Positions 43,506 to 55,190 of a stretch of DNA of 64,000 nucleotides are shown one piece after another; the stretch's first letter is position 1, and each line of letters begins with the position of its first letter. The DNA is taken from contig SCFE01000044.1 of assembly GCA_004352715.1 (NCBI GenBank), positions 2,205,815-2,269,814 on the forward strand. Reading direction: 5' to 3'. The notes beneath the pieces were generated by a model. That model was not told the origin of the DNA, ran no database searches, and saw nothing but the letters and a program-made list of their open reading frames with translations. This DNA comes from Hofstenia miamia. Lineage: Eukaryota > Xenacoelomorpha > Acoela. Position numbers and translations under genes: made by a program.

Positions 43506-44298
43506 CCAAGGCTGATTCAAGGGCAGAGAGAGAAATGGTCATCAAGCCTCCCCCACCAGGGAACTGCAATGCTGATTCCAGGGCATGCAGAGAACTGGTG
43601 AAAAGCAGCACAATTTTCTTTCTGAAAATCTAAAATGCTGATACAAGGGCAGTGTGAGAGATGGAGTTCCAGGGGAAAGTGTACATGGGGGAAGAACTGT
43701 GATGATACAGAAGCAATTCAAGGCTGATGATATCATTATGGAACCCACAACTGGTCAAGTGTTGACAGAGTCAACTGTGAATCAATTCAAGGGTGAAGCA
43801 GTAGAAACCATCAGCACAGATTCACAGACAATTGATTGTGAACCAAGCACCAGCAGAATGCTGCTACAAATCACCCAGCTACATGCCTCCTCAGAAACCA
43901 CATCAGAATAGACAATATGAGAGAAAAATGAATGTCTAAAATCAATGGGGACACACTACATCCCTATTTTATGGGAAATTTGAAAATGAGACATAATGCA
44001 TTCAATAAACTTTTGCTGGAAGTAAAAGCTCACATAAGAAAAATATCAAAAATAGAGGGGAGAAATCTACCACTGGTACTTGATGCTAACAATAGACCCA
44101 TGGTGAATGTGATAATCAGCTATCTAAGAGACATGAATTAAGCTCTTGAATGACCTTACATGCCCAGTATTTTGCATGCAACATTTGATGAAGATGTTAC
44201 TCTCAAAACTGCACAGAGCATCATTGCATATATTGAACAGATAACAGAAATTCTGGAGGTCAGCATCAATAAACATAACATGACAATTATACACATAC
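43506..44298 (+). pseudogene. ORF3 leader repeats and first block
   Basis: Motif units near 43511, 43574, 43632, 43711 and 43783 (KQFKAD and NQFKGE are in frame in 43654-43911). Then CEPSTSRMLL, KINGDTLHPYFMGNLKMRHN and VLDANNRPMVNVIISYLRDM follow. The upstream units read stop-F-Q/K-G where other copies have an Arg codon, again fitting CGA-to-TGA change. It ends at a solo LTR. Confidence 0.7.
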
Positions 44299-45412
44299 TG
44301 TAGCATCATCCCAAAAAAATAGCTGCAACAAACGAAGGATTAACGTCGAAGGATTATAGTATTAAAAGATAATCAAAAATATGATTGTAAAATTTAGTTA
44401 ATGATTCTATTCATATTTGTAAGATGCAACTAAGCTACAATATTGTTCAAATTAAGAGAAACTTGTTAGCTGATCAGCCATATTGGCAGAAGAATTATTT
44501 GAAATTCAAAATCAGCAGGTACTTTAGAAATTTTAAATAAATAACTTTGAACTTAATTAGAAATTTGATGAACAATAAATTCATCAGAGTTTATTTTATT
44601 TTCATTCTACATTTATCTGGTTTGATTATTTAATAAAATGTGCAGCTAGGCAAGTGGTGTTGAGTAGTGGCTGGATTCCATCATGGGATCAATTCGAAGG
44701 GTCCTTGTGCCAGTCATGAAACAGCACTTATGTTATGGTTAGGAGTTTTTCGATTCTTGCCTAGTCTGACTATCAATCTATACATGTACAAAATAATTAA
44801 TGCTTGAAATGAATAGATAGTTGAAACCTAGGAATATATATATATTCTTAATAGTAGGAAACTTGACCATAATCAACCGAATAAATGACCTTACATGTAT
44901 CATTATTAAATGTAAGTATAGGAAACTGCAGCCTTATTAATTAAATGACAAAGCCAATAGTTTTACAGTAATGGCTACCTTAATATTACTTCAATGCAGT
45001 TAGTATCAATGCCTGGTTGCTTTACTTAATCAAATCAACAAACACTTTACAAAGTTGAGTTTAAGTCAGTTACAACTTGACTTGAGTGCACGCACTGAGC
45101 TAAAGTAAGGCACACATAATTAGTTCCAGTTGAGCTGAGATGGTGCAGTGGATTCAGTCATTGTTCACGAAGGAGGGGATCTGTGTTGTGGAGATTGGCT
45201 TCGGGCAGTAGCCCACAGAAGAACTGAAGAGGAAACGTCACATGGCTCCGTCACCTAAACAGTGATGATCAATATTCAATTAACTTAACTAGTTAACTAA
45301 AAGGGAAAAGTTTAGCGATTCAATAACTTAGTAACTCCTCACCCACAATTTACTGAGTGATAATTATCAACTATAATACACGGTGCAAATAGGCCAGGTG
45401 GAGGGTGTTACA
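44299..45412 (+). mobile_element. solo LTR-A with ATAC target duplication
   Basis: Begins TGTAGCATCATCCC, ends CCAGGTGGAGGGTGTTACA (1114 bp). ATAC flanks both sides (44295-44298 and 45413-45416). ORF3 resumes after it without loss of sequence. Confidence 0.9.
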
Positions 45413-45700
45413 ATACTGAAGGAAAAAGAGTACAACAAAAACCTTGAGAAACAATTAGATCAGACTCTAAGAATGGTGAAAGTACAGAAGATACAGGTCA
45501 TGATAATCTCAAAAACAACACTGGAAGAAATTCCCAAACATCTGTACAATGCATGCATGCAAGTACAAATGTGTTCTTATGGAGAAAGGAAACAACTGAG
45601 CTTAGAATCAGCACAGGTTTTCAGGATCATGGTAGACCCCTGTATAGCAATAGACTTATACAAGCAAGTAAAACAGTTGAGATCACTATGGAGGTCACCA
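45413..45700 (+). pseudogene. ORF3 block continuing after the solo LTR
   Basis: Reads LKEKEYNKNLEKQLDQTLRM, KIQVMIISKTTLEEIPKHLY, FRIMVDPCIAIDLYKQVKQL in the 45383-45802 frame. Aligns with ORF3 at 10.4-10.7 kb. Truncated by a minus-strand LTR at 45701. Confidence 0.75.
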
Positions 45701-46748
45701 TGTAATATCCTCTACCAGGCATTATCACTGTTTATCTACTGTTACTGTATAATGTTAGTTGTGTTCTTGCAGGCAAGGATTTACTTATTACATACTGCTT
45801 GACTTGTTGCTTCCAATAACTTATGTTACTGGAATTGACCATTCACTATTTAGGTGATGAAGCCATGTGGTAGTCTCTGTTGTGATCTTTTAACAGGCAT
45901 CTGCCTGAAGCAGATCTCCACATCCAGTTTCACCATTCCATCCATTGGTTGAGTGCCACTTCTTAGCTCAATCAATACAGTTTATGTGTGCCCTACATTA
46001 GCTCAGTGCTTACTCAAGACACGACACAATTCAACTTAAGCTCTATTGTGTGAAAGTGTTATATCAATTTGCAACCTGAACTGTTACTAGTTGTTCATTA
46101 AATATTACATGTAGCCATTACCAAAATATATTGGCTTATTTAAATATATTCTGTTCAAACAACTTCCTAACCTACATTTATAAGCTACTACATGTACAGT
46201 CATTTTATTGGTCAATTATAGGTCATTAATTTGGATCTAAAATAATATTAATATAATTCCTAGAGTTTGGTCATCCAACTGTTTACTGACAATCAATTAT
46301 TTAATACATGTAAAAACCCCTATGCCTAACATATGTGCACTTTCATTATCTGGCACAGAGACCCTAAAATCATTCCCTGTGATGTATCCAGACCACCACT
46401 AAACACCACTTGATTAGCTCAACATCGTACTAAATAATCAAACCATTAATATGAAATAAATAAGAATTCCAAATAAAATTCTTTATCAAACTTTACAATG
46501 GTTTTCAATCTATTTATAGCATTTCCAAAAGAAGTACCTGTTGATTCAAATTTGAACTTTCTGCCAAGATGGCTGCTGAAAATAATGAAAGCGTCAGTTA
46601 GTCAAAAAGTATTTTTATCAACAGACACAAATATCTCTTTTTTGACACATGTTGTTTCTTGGTTGCATATTACAAATAAATCTGAAATAACACTAATTGA
46701 TTTAATTACAATATTTTTAATCAACTTCTTTTTGATCTTAATCTCTCT
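45701..46748 (-). mobile_element. LTR-A, right end truncated
   Basis: Starts TGTAATATCCTCTACCAGG and runs in order to TTTTTGATCTTAATCTCTC, then breaks. The last ~60 bases of the LTR are missing. Confidence 0.75.
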
Positions 46749-46986
46749 TTACTTGCAACCTCAATTGTCACTAGCTGCTTAAATAAATATGTAATTAGCC
46801 ATTACTGAAATATATTGGTTATAATTAAATAAGATCAATATATAGCAGTCTCCTAACCTATATGTAGTAATCAATACATACAAGGTCACTTTATCAGTCA
46901 GATTATAGTTATGATTTTATTGCATAATTAATACTAGCCTTATATCAACTTTGTTATTGTTCATTCATGTAAGAAAGGATTGGTAG
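46749..46986 (-). mobile_element. LTR-A internal fragment
   Basis: Middle part of an LTR (TAGCTGCTTAAATAAATATG onward), joined head-to-tail to its neighbours. Confidence 0.55.
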
Positions 46987-47698
46987 TTAGCTAAACCAAA
47001 ATATATTGGCATTATTTAAATAAGATAAACAAATAGCAGCTTCCTAACCTTCATGTAATATTTGGTGCATACAAGGTCACATTATCAATCAAATTATTGT
47101 CATGAATTTGGATCTAGTTAAATATACATACAAATACTTACATTTGGCTTGCTGGCCTTATATTGAATTCATTTTCATTTGTACATGTAAGAAAGGATCA
47201 ATAGTTAGCTAAACAGAAGTAAAAACTCCTAATCACACACCTAAGTGCAAGTTCATGGCTTGGAACAAAGAATCTAGAATCATTCCTGGTATGGGATCCT
47301 TGCCACTACTGAACACCAACTATTTAGCTGAACATTGTAGTTAATAATCAAACCATAATAATATTAAAGATAATAATTCCAAAGAATTTTCAATGATTTT
47401 TTCTCTATTTATAGTTAAGTTCAAAAAGAACCTGTTGATTTCAAATTTCAAATTACTTGTCTGCCAAGATGGCTAAAAATAATGGAAGCAAATTCACCCC
47501 CTTTGTTTTGCCAAATTAGTTGAATTGACAGAGACTATATAAATCTTTTCACTGATAATTTCTTAGTTGCATAATACAAAATTAATCTAAGATAATAATT
47601 AATTTTATAATTTTTAATCACATTCAAGTTCAATCTTAATTCTTCCTTTTGACTGACTATTTTCTTTAGCAGCTTGATTCATTTTGGATTATGCTACA
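46987..47698 (-). mobile_element. LTR-A 3'-end fragment
   Basis: Restarts at the AAAATATATTGGCATTATTT block and runs to TTTTGGATTATGCTACA at 47698. It overlaps in content with the preceding fragment, so the two came from different copies. Confidence 0.65.
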
Positions 47699-47819
47699 AA
47701 ATTACCAACATCTAACATCTGCAAATTTCTGAGAAATACATTGATGAAACCAAGACTAATGTTTATTTAAAGCTTCCCTATATAGAAAACCAGTAATTTA
47801 AATAAATATAATTCAAATA

Positions 47820-48014
47820 ATGAATACCAAGTTAAGAAGGACAAAGATCATTCCAATATTTGTGCACAAACACCATCTAAGAGAAGAAAATTTTTATATC
47901 CAACTAAAATCAGAACATCATAAAATAGAAGAAGCATTAATAATTAAGCAATCAATTAAAAAAGATCAATTATTAAATAAACACCTAAGCATGCTATCAT
48001 TGAACTTATTTTAA
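47820..48014 (+). pseudogene. Penelope-like element, C-terminus of the GIY-YIG region
   Basis: Short frame whose end, HKIEEALIIKQSIKKDQ then LNKHLSMLSLNLF, matches the last ~30 residues of Penelope-like retroelement proteins, where the GIY-YIG endonuclease ends with E-[AS]-L-x-I-x-...-LN-...-LNLF. The upstream half of the nuclease is not on this strand here. It occurs on - at 48.4-48.6 kb. Confidence 0.55.
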
Positions 48015-48083
48015 GATCATGCAATTTTAAATTATATAATGTGTAGCCTACTGTAAGTGTATTTAGTTTTTACCACATATTTG

Positions 48084-48116
48084 TACTGATGATGTTTTAA
48101 ATAAATGAAACTGGTC
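48084..48116 (+). ncRNA. hammerhead-ribozyme-like core
   Basis: CTGATGA (48086-48092) and GAAAC (48107-48111) with 14 intervening bases, followed by GTC (48114-48116), lie just downstream of the Penelope-like C-terminus. Penelope-like elements are known to carry minimal hammerhead ribozymes. Helix II is weak in this copy, so it is at best a degenerate one. Confidence 0.3.
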
Positions 48117-48187
48117 TATCCCTTTTATAGCATCTATGTAGAATATGAATATGGAGAAGGTCAGTATAATCACTTCAAATATAATTT

Positions 48188-48210
48188 TATATATATATAT
48201 ATATATATTA
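48188..48210. repeat. TA dinucleotide repeat
   Basis: (TA)n of about 20 bases. Confidence 0.9.
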
Positions 48211-48399
48211 GAGATATGCTATATAAATTCATTTTAGTCAATAAGCACTTGTTGTTGTCAGAATATAATATTGTGGGAAATAAAACTTTAAAAAATACTA
48301 AACTAAATGTTTAAAATCATATATATACATGCATTAACTAAAATATATAAGTTCTTTTGATGTAATTAACTTGTTTGTTGTAAAATATAACTATGATCT

Positions 48400-48640
48400 T
48401 CTTTCTTTAGTATGATGCTTCTGCTATTTTAGTGTTCTTTTTTCTTATTATGAGGTCAAAATTATTTTCTTCAAGTTCATTAGAATGTTGGTAAATTTCT
48501 TTGTTTAAATAGCCACTAAGATGTTCTTTTATTCACTTTCAAAATTTTCAAGCTTTTTCACCAATGTACAATTTATTGCAATTGTCACATTTATATCTAT
48601 AGACAATTGATTAAACAAATTCTTTTGGAATGATATCTTT
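48400..48640 (-). pseudogene. Penelope-like GIY-YIG endonuclease, N-terminal half
   Basis: The reverse strand reads IIPKEF, then IVYRYKCDNCNKLYIGE and IKEHLSGYLNKEI. Y-K-C-x-x-C-x-x-x-Y-I-G-E is the hallmark of the GIY-YIG domain fused to RT in Penelope-like elements. It has stops and points away from the flanking Penelope pieces. Confidence 0.65.
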
Positions 48641-48689
48641 ATTCTTAAATATATATTCTGTTTTGTATGATTCAAATATTATAAAACTA

Positions 48690-48960
48690 TCATCTAATTA
48701 TAAACTGATCATTCATGCATTTGATCAAGTTTTTGATATATTTTCTAAAAATGGTTATCCTCATAAATTAATTAAGGACGTTGTTTCAAAGTGTCTGTTA
48801 TCTCTGTTGAATCTATTAAAGAAGTTAACATGCAAGTTAAAGAAATTTATTGGAAGTTACCATACATTCAAAACCAAGTTACATCAACAAGGAAAAAATT
48901 GAAGATCATTAATAAGAAACTGAAAAATGTTAAGATATGACCAATATTTGAAAGCCTCTA
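48690..48960 (+). pseudogene. Penelope-like RT C-terminal/linker segment
   Basis: Reads AFDQVFDIFSKNGYPHKLI, then in a shifted frame WKLPYIQNQVTSTRKKLK and NVKI-PIFES. The NGYP motif followed by an LPY-box and a basic helix is the stretch between RT thumb and GIY-YIG domain in Penelope-like proteins. It lies on the opposite strand to the adjoining GIY-YIG half. Confidence 0.6.
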
Positions 48961-49429
48961 TTATCAAAAATTAGTTCTTAATTCATCCTAATCAACAATC
49001 CTTGACAGTATTGGTTTCAGCAATTAATCTTCATCAACATTAGACTTCCCTACATGGTGTGTTCCTGTCTGTATATAACTAAATATATCTATAATATAAG
49101 CATGAGCCATACATGTAACTAACAGTGATTTATTTAGTTTTCAGTGTCTTCCTCACAGAAATAATGTTTACTTAAATGACATCTTGCCAGCATGGTGCAG
49201 AGGACAATGGATTAATAAACTACATTACATTGCTTAGTGTGAAGTTGTGGCTTTAAATAAATCACAGTGCAACAAACTTCTCTTTAGTTCTTGATTACTG
49301 ATAATGCATTGCATACTATATACAGTGATAACAATAGCTTAGAAACATGAAATATAATATGAATAAAATATTCCATGTTAATTAATCATATAATTAATAG
49401 TCCAATAAATAACATGATCAATTTTTTCC
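48961..49429. other. spacer after Penelope-like pieces
   Basis: AT-rich. Contains a second, weaker hammerhead-like core on the minus strand near 49010-49045 (TGATGA ... GAAAC). No gene seen. Confidence 0.3.
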
Positions 49430-50010
49430 TTGAATATCATTGGTGATACAAGCAAGATATTTAGTATAATAGTCCATGATCAAACAAATTAACTTTCATA
49501 ATCATTGTAGAGATGGGTATGACTTAACTGAAAAAGCATTTAATAAATTCTTAAAGTTAATGAATTTATTTTTCCATGATTAATATTCCATGATCAGTAT
49601 TAATTTGCACCATCCAAAATTATCAGTGAAGTCACCACCACCAGTGCCCATTTAGAATTTAGCTAAACACTTTGATTTAGTAAAAGTTTATTGATATTTA
49701 TTTCTATTAGAACACAGTTTCTTTCATTGATTATGTACTGGTATACTAAAAAATACTAAAATTACTTACAAGTCTTATTAAGTACTTTTTTAATTGATCA
49801 GGCAATCATTGTAAAATTTAAAATTCTGTTTTGGATTGTTTTGGTCAAAAGTCAAAGCAATTACTTTCAGTAGAACTATTTTTTGCTGTATCATTTTTAT
49901 GACCTGTATTTTTACATTGATTGATAATTAATGTTTTACAAATAAAATTTCTAAATAAGATTGTGATATATTGCATTGTTTACACTTTGGTCAAATTAGG
50001 TGCCTTTATG
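49430..50010. repeat. repeat C, copy 2
   Basis: See the copy at 19161-19770. Shared blocks in order include TGATCAGGCAATCA, TATCATTTTTATGACCTGT and GTTTACAC. Confidence 0.45.
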
Positions 50011-50217
50011 TTTGCTCCTTTCTACACTTGCATTCTGTAACACTCTCTTTGTGAATGCCTCTCTGTACACAGAAGTTTTATCATTTACTTAATTTGTTTT
50101 TCATAAACTTCTCCAAAGATATGCTTGGCTATATTAACTTTTTTCTCTTGTTTGATTGTGATTTCAACTAACAATCTGTCATCATCAGCATTGATCCATG
50201 AGTTTTCACTAGGACTT
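50011..50217 (-). pseudogene. ORF3 fragment left of a solo LTR
   Basis: Matches 34.13-34.20 kb on the same strand (AACAATCTGTCATCATCAGC against the ACTTTTCATCATCAGTG region), the WIDTDDE part of ORF3. A + LTR is inserted at 50218 and ORF3 resumes at 51006. Confidence 0.6.
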
Positions 50218-51005
50218 TGTGTAGCATTATCCAAAAGCAACTAAGCTGCAAGCGAAGAATAATGTTGAATGATTAATAATAATTAGAATTGATTGTAAAA
50301 TTTAGTTAATTATCTTAGTTATTTTGTAAGATGCAACTAAGCCTCAATATTGTTCAAATTAAGAAAAACTTGTTAGCCGATCAAGTAACATTTGACAAAT
50401 TATATTGAGCGAAATTACGCTTACGAAGGAACAGCCATATTGGCAGACGAATCATTTAAAATTCAAAATCAGCAGGTACTTTTGGAAAATTTTTATAAAT
50501 AGCTTTGAACTAACCAGAAATTTGATGAACAATAAATTCTTCGGAGTTTATTTTATTTTCATTCTACTCTTATCTGGTTTGATTATTTAATAAAATGTGC
50601 AGCTAGGCAAGTTGTGTCGAGTAGTGGCTGGATTCCATCACGGGATCGATTCGAAGGGTCCTTGTGCCAGTCACGAAACCGCACTTAGGTTATGGTTAGG
50701 AGTTTTTCGATTCTTGCCTAGTCTGACTATCGATCTATACATGTATGAAATAATTAATGCTTGAAACGACTGGATAGTCGACACTTAGGAATATATATAT
50801 GTTCTTAATAGTAGGAGACTCGACTATAATTGACCTGATAAATGACCTTACATGTAGTATTATTAAATGTAGGTATAGGAAACTGCAATCTTATTATTTA
50901 AATTATCAAGTTAATAGCTTTGTGGAACTCCTCACCCGCAATTTACCGAGTGATAATTATCAATAATAATACACGGCGCAAATAGGCCAGGTGGAGGATG
51001 TTACA
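50218..51005 (+). mobile_element. LTR-A1 with internal deletion, inserted in ORF3
   Basis: Begins TGTAGCATTATCC and ends CCAGGTGGAGGATGTTACA (788 bp). About 330 bases between 50907 and 50930 are missing relative to complete copies. Bases next to it do not form a clean 4-bp duplication. Confidence 0.8.
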
Positions 51006-51848
51006 TTTGATTTCTCCATTTATCTAAGGTAATATTGTTGATTTCTCTTGGATTGCTTGGGGTTAGCAATATTGTGGTTGGTTTTAGTAACTCATTTCCA
51101 CTCTGCATTTCTTATTAGGATTTACCTGTCACCTTGATCATTTCTATTTGGCAAGTGATTCCAGCATTTTCTTGGTATAGTTGACCATGTATTTTTTCAT
51201 TGACTTTTTGCTGCTTCATTTATCTTTTTTGACTTGATACAATTAACTATCTCTTCCTTCTTAATCAGTCTCATTGTGGTTAATTATGGTTATGTCTTCA
51301 TGTGATGTAATTTGCAATTAGATGACATGACTCAAATGTATATATTTGTGGTGTAACTGAGTATGATTATTTTGGGGCAGTTTCCTATGTTATTCACAGT
51401 TGCCACAATGCTTAGCCTGCCAAGAGATTGGTTGTTCATTATAATTCTGGTTGACTTTTTCTCAAAAGTTTGCAATGACTTCTTGGAGGGTGACACCCAT
51501 TGTGTGTGTATTACTGATAAGATCCAGTTTTTAATTTGTGTTGCTATCAGAGCTATTGTGAACTCACACTTTTTAATTATAGCTAGAGCTATTCTTTCAT
51601 TTTTTATTAGCAGCAGGACAATTTGTTTGTTTTCCATCATCTTCACAGATGAATACGCGGCTTATGATGATATGCAAAAGCAGAATGTGTGTGGTGGTCA
51701 TAAGAGATTCCACATTTCCAACAGCAGACTGTATTGTACCTCATTTCATTGGCTCTGTGAGTCTCATGTAGTGTTCTATCAACTGTTTTGTGATATTGTC
51801 TTATGAGTGACTTTATACTTATTTCTGGCCAATTTTTTCAGGAAGATT
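51006..51848 (-). pseudogene. ORF3 central part
   Basis: The 51332-51646 frame (104 residues) includes KKCEFTIALIATQIKNWILS and LGRLSIVATVNNIGNCP, aligning throughout with 11.09-11.31 kb (KKYEIAVAPIPTNIKQWLL, LGRPSVIELANKTGICP). The remaining parts have stops. Confidence 0.65.
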
Positions 51849-52987
51849 GTAACATTCTCTACCAGGCATCATTACTGTTCAACCTTTGTTACTTTATAAC
51901 ATTAGTTGTATCTTTGCGGGTAGGGATTTACTAACTAGATACTGTTTAGCTTTTATTTATTTCTGTTAACATAATGTAACTAGATTTAACTATTCACTAT
52001 TTAGGTGATGAAGCCATGCAGCAATTTCTCCAACGATCGATAAGGGGCATCTGCCCAAAGCTGATCTCCACATCCAGTTTCACCAATCCTTCGAAGTTCC
52101 TTTTGTTTGAGTTCCACCTCTCAGCTCAGCAATATAACTTATGTGTACCCTATCCTAGCTCAGTGTATACTCAAGACAAGACACAATTTAACTTAGATTC
52201 TATTTTGTGAAAGTGTTTCATGAATATGCAACTGGACTTGTTACTAGCTGCTTAATTAATATTACATGCAGCCATTACCAAAATATATTGGCTTTAATAA
52301 TTTGTTTAATATTGAGCAGCTTCATAACCTACATTCATTAATTAGTACATGCTCAGTCACTTTATCAATCACTTTATAGTCACTAATTTGGATCTGAAAT
52401 AGTATTAATATATAACCTAGGTTTTGGTCATCCAACCATATTTTGAATTTATTTATTTTAATACATGTACTGAGTGATCACTAGTCAACTAAACAAGAGA
52501 AATCCCCTATACCTAACCTAAGTGCACTTTTGTGGTCTGGCACAAACACTCTAGAATCAATCTTGATGATGGATCCAGACCACTACTAAACACAACTCAT
52601 TTAGCTTGACATTTTAATAAATATTCAAACCATATTAACAGAACAAAATAAGAATTCTGAATAAAATTCTTTATCAATTGCTTACAGGGTTTCATATCTG
52701 TTTATAGTAAATTCAGAAAAGTACCTGTCCATTTTAAATTTGAACGTTTGTCTGCCAATATGATGGCTAAAAATAATTGAAGTGATTTTGCCCCCTTGTT
52801 TTGCCAAAAGTATTATTATCAACAGATACTAATCTCTCATAGTTGACACTTATTTTTGCTTGGTTGCATAATACAAATTAATCTAACTGATTGTATAAAT
52901 TTACAATATTTCTAAGCAACATTTTTCTTCAATCTTATTCTCCTCTTGGTTTGACATTAGCAGCTTGATTCATTTGGATGATGCTAC
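51849..52987 (-). mobile_element. LTR-A complete copy inside ORF3
   Basis: TGTAACATTCTCTACC to TTTGGATGATGCTACA, 1139 bp. ORF3 sequence from the same region of the gene lies on both sides. Confidence 0.85.
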
Positions 52988-53416
52988 ATTTGCCTGTTTT
53001 TATTTCCTTCAATACCATGATTGTTTCTTTCATGTGCTATGGTTTTTGATTAAAACTGCATTTTAAATTTAGATCAGCTAATTCATTAATTCATTGTCAG
53101 GCTCTGTGATTTCTATTGTTTTTGTTTGAAAATAGAGATCAACTTCTATTTTAGCTCCACCACAATTCTTTGTCCTGCTGTGAAGAGATTTAACTGTAAA
53201 TCTATTGCTATCAGTTCAGATATTTTTTCTGTACTGGTTTATTCACTATCTAAGATAAATATGTTTTCTAATTTATTTGATAGGTTCTTCAAAAATTCTG
53301 GTATTTTGTCTGAATTTTTTCTTGCCACTAGAATCATTTTAACTTTCAGTACTTTTACCATTTACAGTGTTTCCTCTATAACTTTTAAAAGTGATTTACT
53401 CTGTAGCTTGTCATGT
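52988..53416 (-). pseudogene. ORF3 N-terminal block
   Basis: Minus strand reads KVKMILVARKNSDKIPEFL, LAIDLQ-like and HMKETIMVLKEIKTGK, matching 10.50-10.84 kb (TRVIIVVTQKEDELPK, EHLEKIAMVWSEIKVDK). Truncated by a + LTR at 53417. Confidence 0.65.
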
Positions 53417-54275
53417 TGTAGCATCATCCAAATCAACTAAGCTGCTAATGTCAAATCATTGAGAGAATAAGAGCAAAGAAGAAGTATGATTAGAAATATT
53501 GTAAAATTATACAATCAGTTTAGATTAATTTGTATTATGCAACCAAGCAAAAATAAGAGTCAACTTTGAGAGATTAGTATCTGTTGATAATAACACTTTT
53601 GGCAAAACTGAAGGGGCGAAATCACTTCCATTATTTTTAGCCACCATATTGGCAGACGAAGAGTTTAAATTTGAAATCAACAGGTACTTTTCCAAAATTA
53701 CAATAAATAGATTTGAAACACTGTAAGCAATTGATAACGAATTTTATTTGGAATTCTTACATTTGTTCTATTGATACAATTTGATTATTTAGAACAATGT
53801 CAAGCTAAACAGATCCATCATCAAGATTGATTCTAGGGTCTTTGTGACAGCTCATGAATGTGCAGTCATGTTAGGTATAGGGGTTTTTCTCTTGTTTAGT
53901 TGACTACCAATCATTTAGTACATGTATTAAAAATAATAGATTCAAAATATGGTTGGATGACCAAAACCTAGGTAATATATTAATACTATTTCAGATCCAA
54001 ATTAGTGACTATAAAGTGATTGATAAAGTGACCAAGCATGTACTAATTAGTAAATGTAGGTTAGGAAGCTGCAAATATTAAACTGATTATTAAAGCCAAT
54101 ATATTTTGGTAATGGTTACATGTAATATTAATCAAGCAGATAGTAACAAGTCAGGCTGCATATTCATGAAACACTTTTACAAAATAGAGGCTAAGTCTAA
54201 TTGTGTCTTGTCTTGAGTATACACCAAGGTAGAATAGGGTACACCTAAGTTGCATCATTGAGCTGAGAGGTGGAA
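53417..54275 (+). mobile_element. LTR-A, 3' part missing
   Basis: Begins TGTAGCATCATCCAAATC and follows the LTR order to GAGCTGAGAGGTGGAATT, then breaks off. It gives the uninterrupted version of the site where another LTR nested at 20867. Confidence 0.8.
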
Positions 54276-55190
54276 TTTAACCAACTTTAGTAAAATATAA
54301 TCAGTGAGCAGATGCTTGCAAATAAAACTTATTTTGTTATTTTTAATACTAGATCCTTTTATAAAAAAGTATTTGCAAAACATTTTTTTGAAATTTTTAA
54401 TTTTCCAAAAATTATTTTATTCATGAATAAATAATTTATTCATGAATATTTGGACACCTTGATATTGACTGTTAACTAACATAAGTTACAATTGAGCTGA
54501 AGAGATTTTTCATGACTTAAGAAAGTACTATTTCAAAATTACACTTAATTTTAGATTTTTAAATTTTGGTTAAATTTTGCAGATTTTTATGCTCATTGTT
54601 ATCATTTATATACAAGACATTCATTTAAATCTTTAACAAATGTTTCTATTGAATATGCTTGACAGTATCTCAAAGATAGTGGTCTGCCCTTTGTTGGGCT
54701 TGTTTTTGTTTAAACACAATGTTTCAACAGCTTAGCAATGTAAAAAATTATTTTTACATATAAAAGTAATGCTAAAAGAATCATGTGACAACATTAAACA
54801 AGGTTGTTACAACCTCATAATGTTGCTATTTCACTCTTAAAAAACAACCAAAAAGTAACCAAATGTGATGTTGTTGAAGCAACATTGTTTTGACCAATGA
54901 AATGGTACCATTTGACATTAAAACAACTTTGTTTTTGACACATAAAACAACCACATAACAACCCAAAACAACGTTGTTTAGCCCTTAAATTGTTATCTGG
55001 GATTGGGCCAATTAAATTGTGTAGTTAAGACAGAAATTCATTGCATTCCCCCAACTTTTACTCATTTTATATAATGACATCTATAAAAAATATGTTATAT
55101 AACTTTAATTATTAAAAAATCATATTTTTAAGCATTGAATATAACATTAATTGAAAACTTTTTAAAACATATTTGTATATTGTCTCCACA
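54276..55190. repeat. non-LTR spacer with AACAACGTTGTT-type palindromic motifs
   Basis: AT-rich sequence. Between 54720 and 55000 many CAACATTGTT, AACAACTTTG and AACAACGTTGTT units alternate, ending TTGTTATCTGGGATTGGG. This looks like a degenerate minisatellite or the tip of a small mobile element. No gene. Confidence 0.4.

Noticed and set aside
50218-51005. 4-bp duplication around this LTR
   Set aside because: Left ACTT and right TTTG do not match, so no duplication is claimed.
51849-52987. Target duplication of this LTR inside ORF3
   Set aside because: Flanking bases AGAT and TTTG differ.
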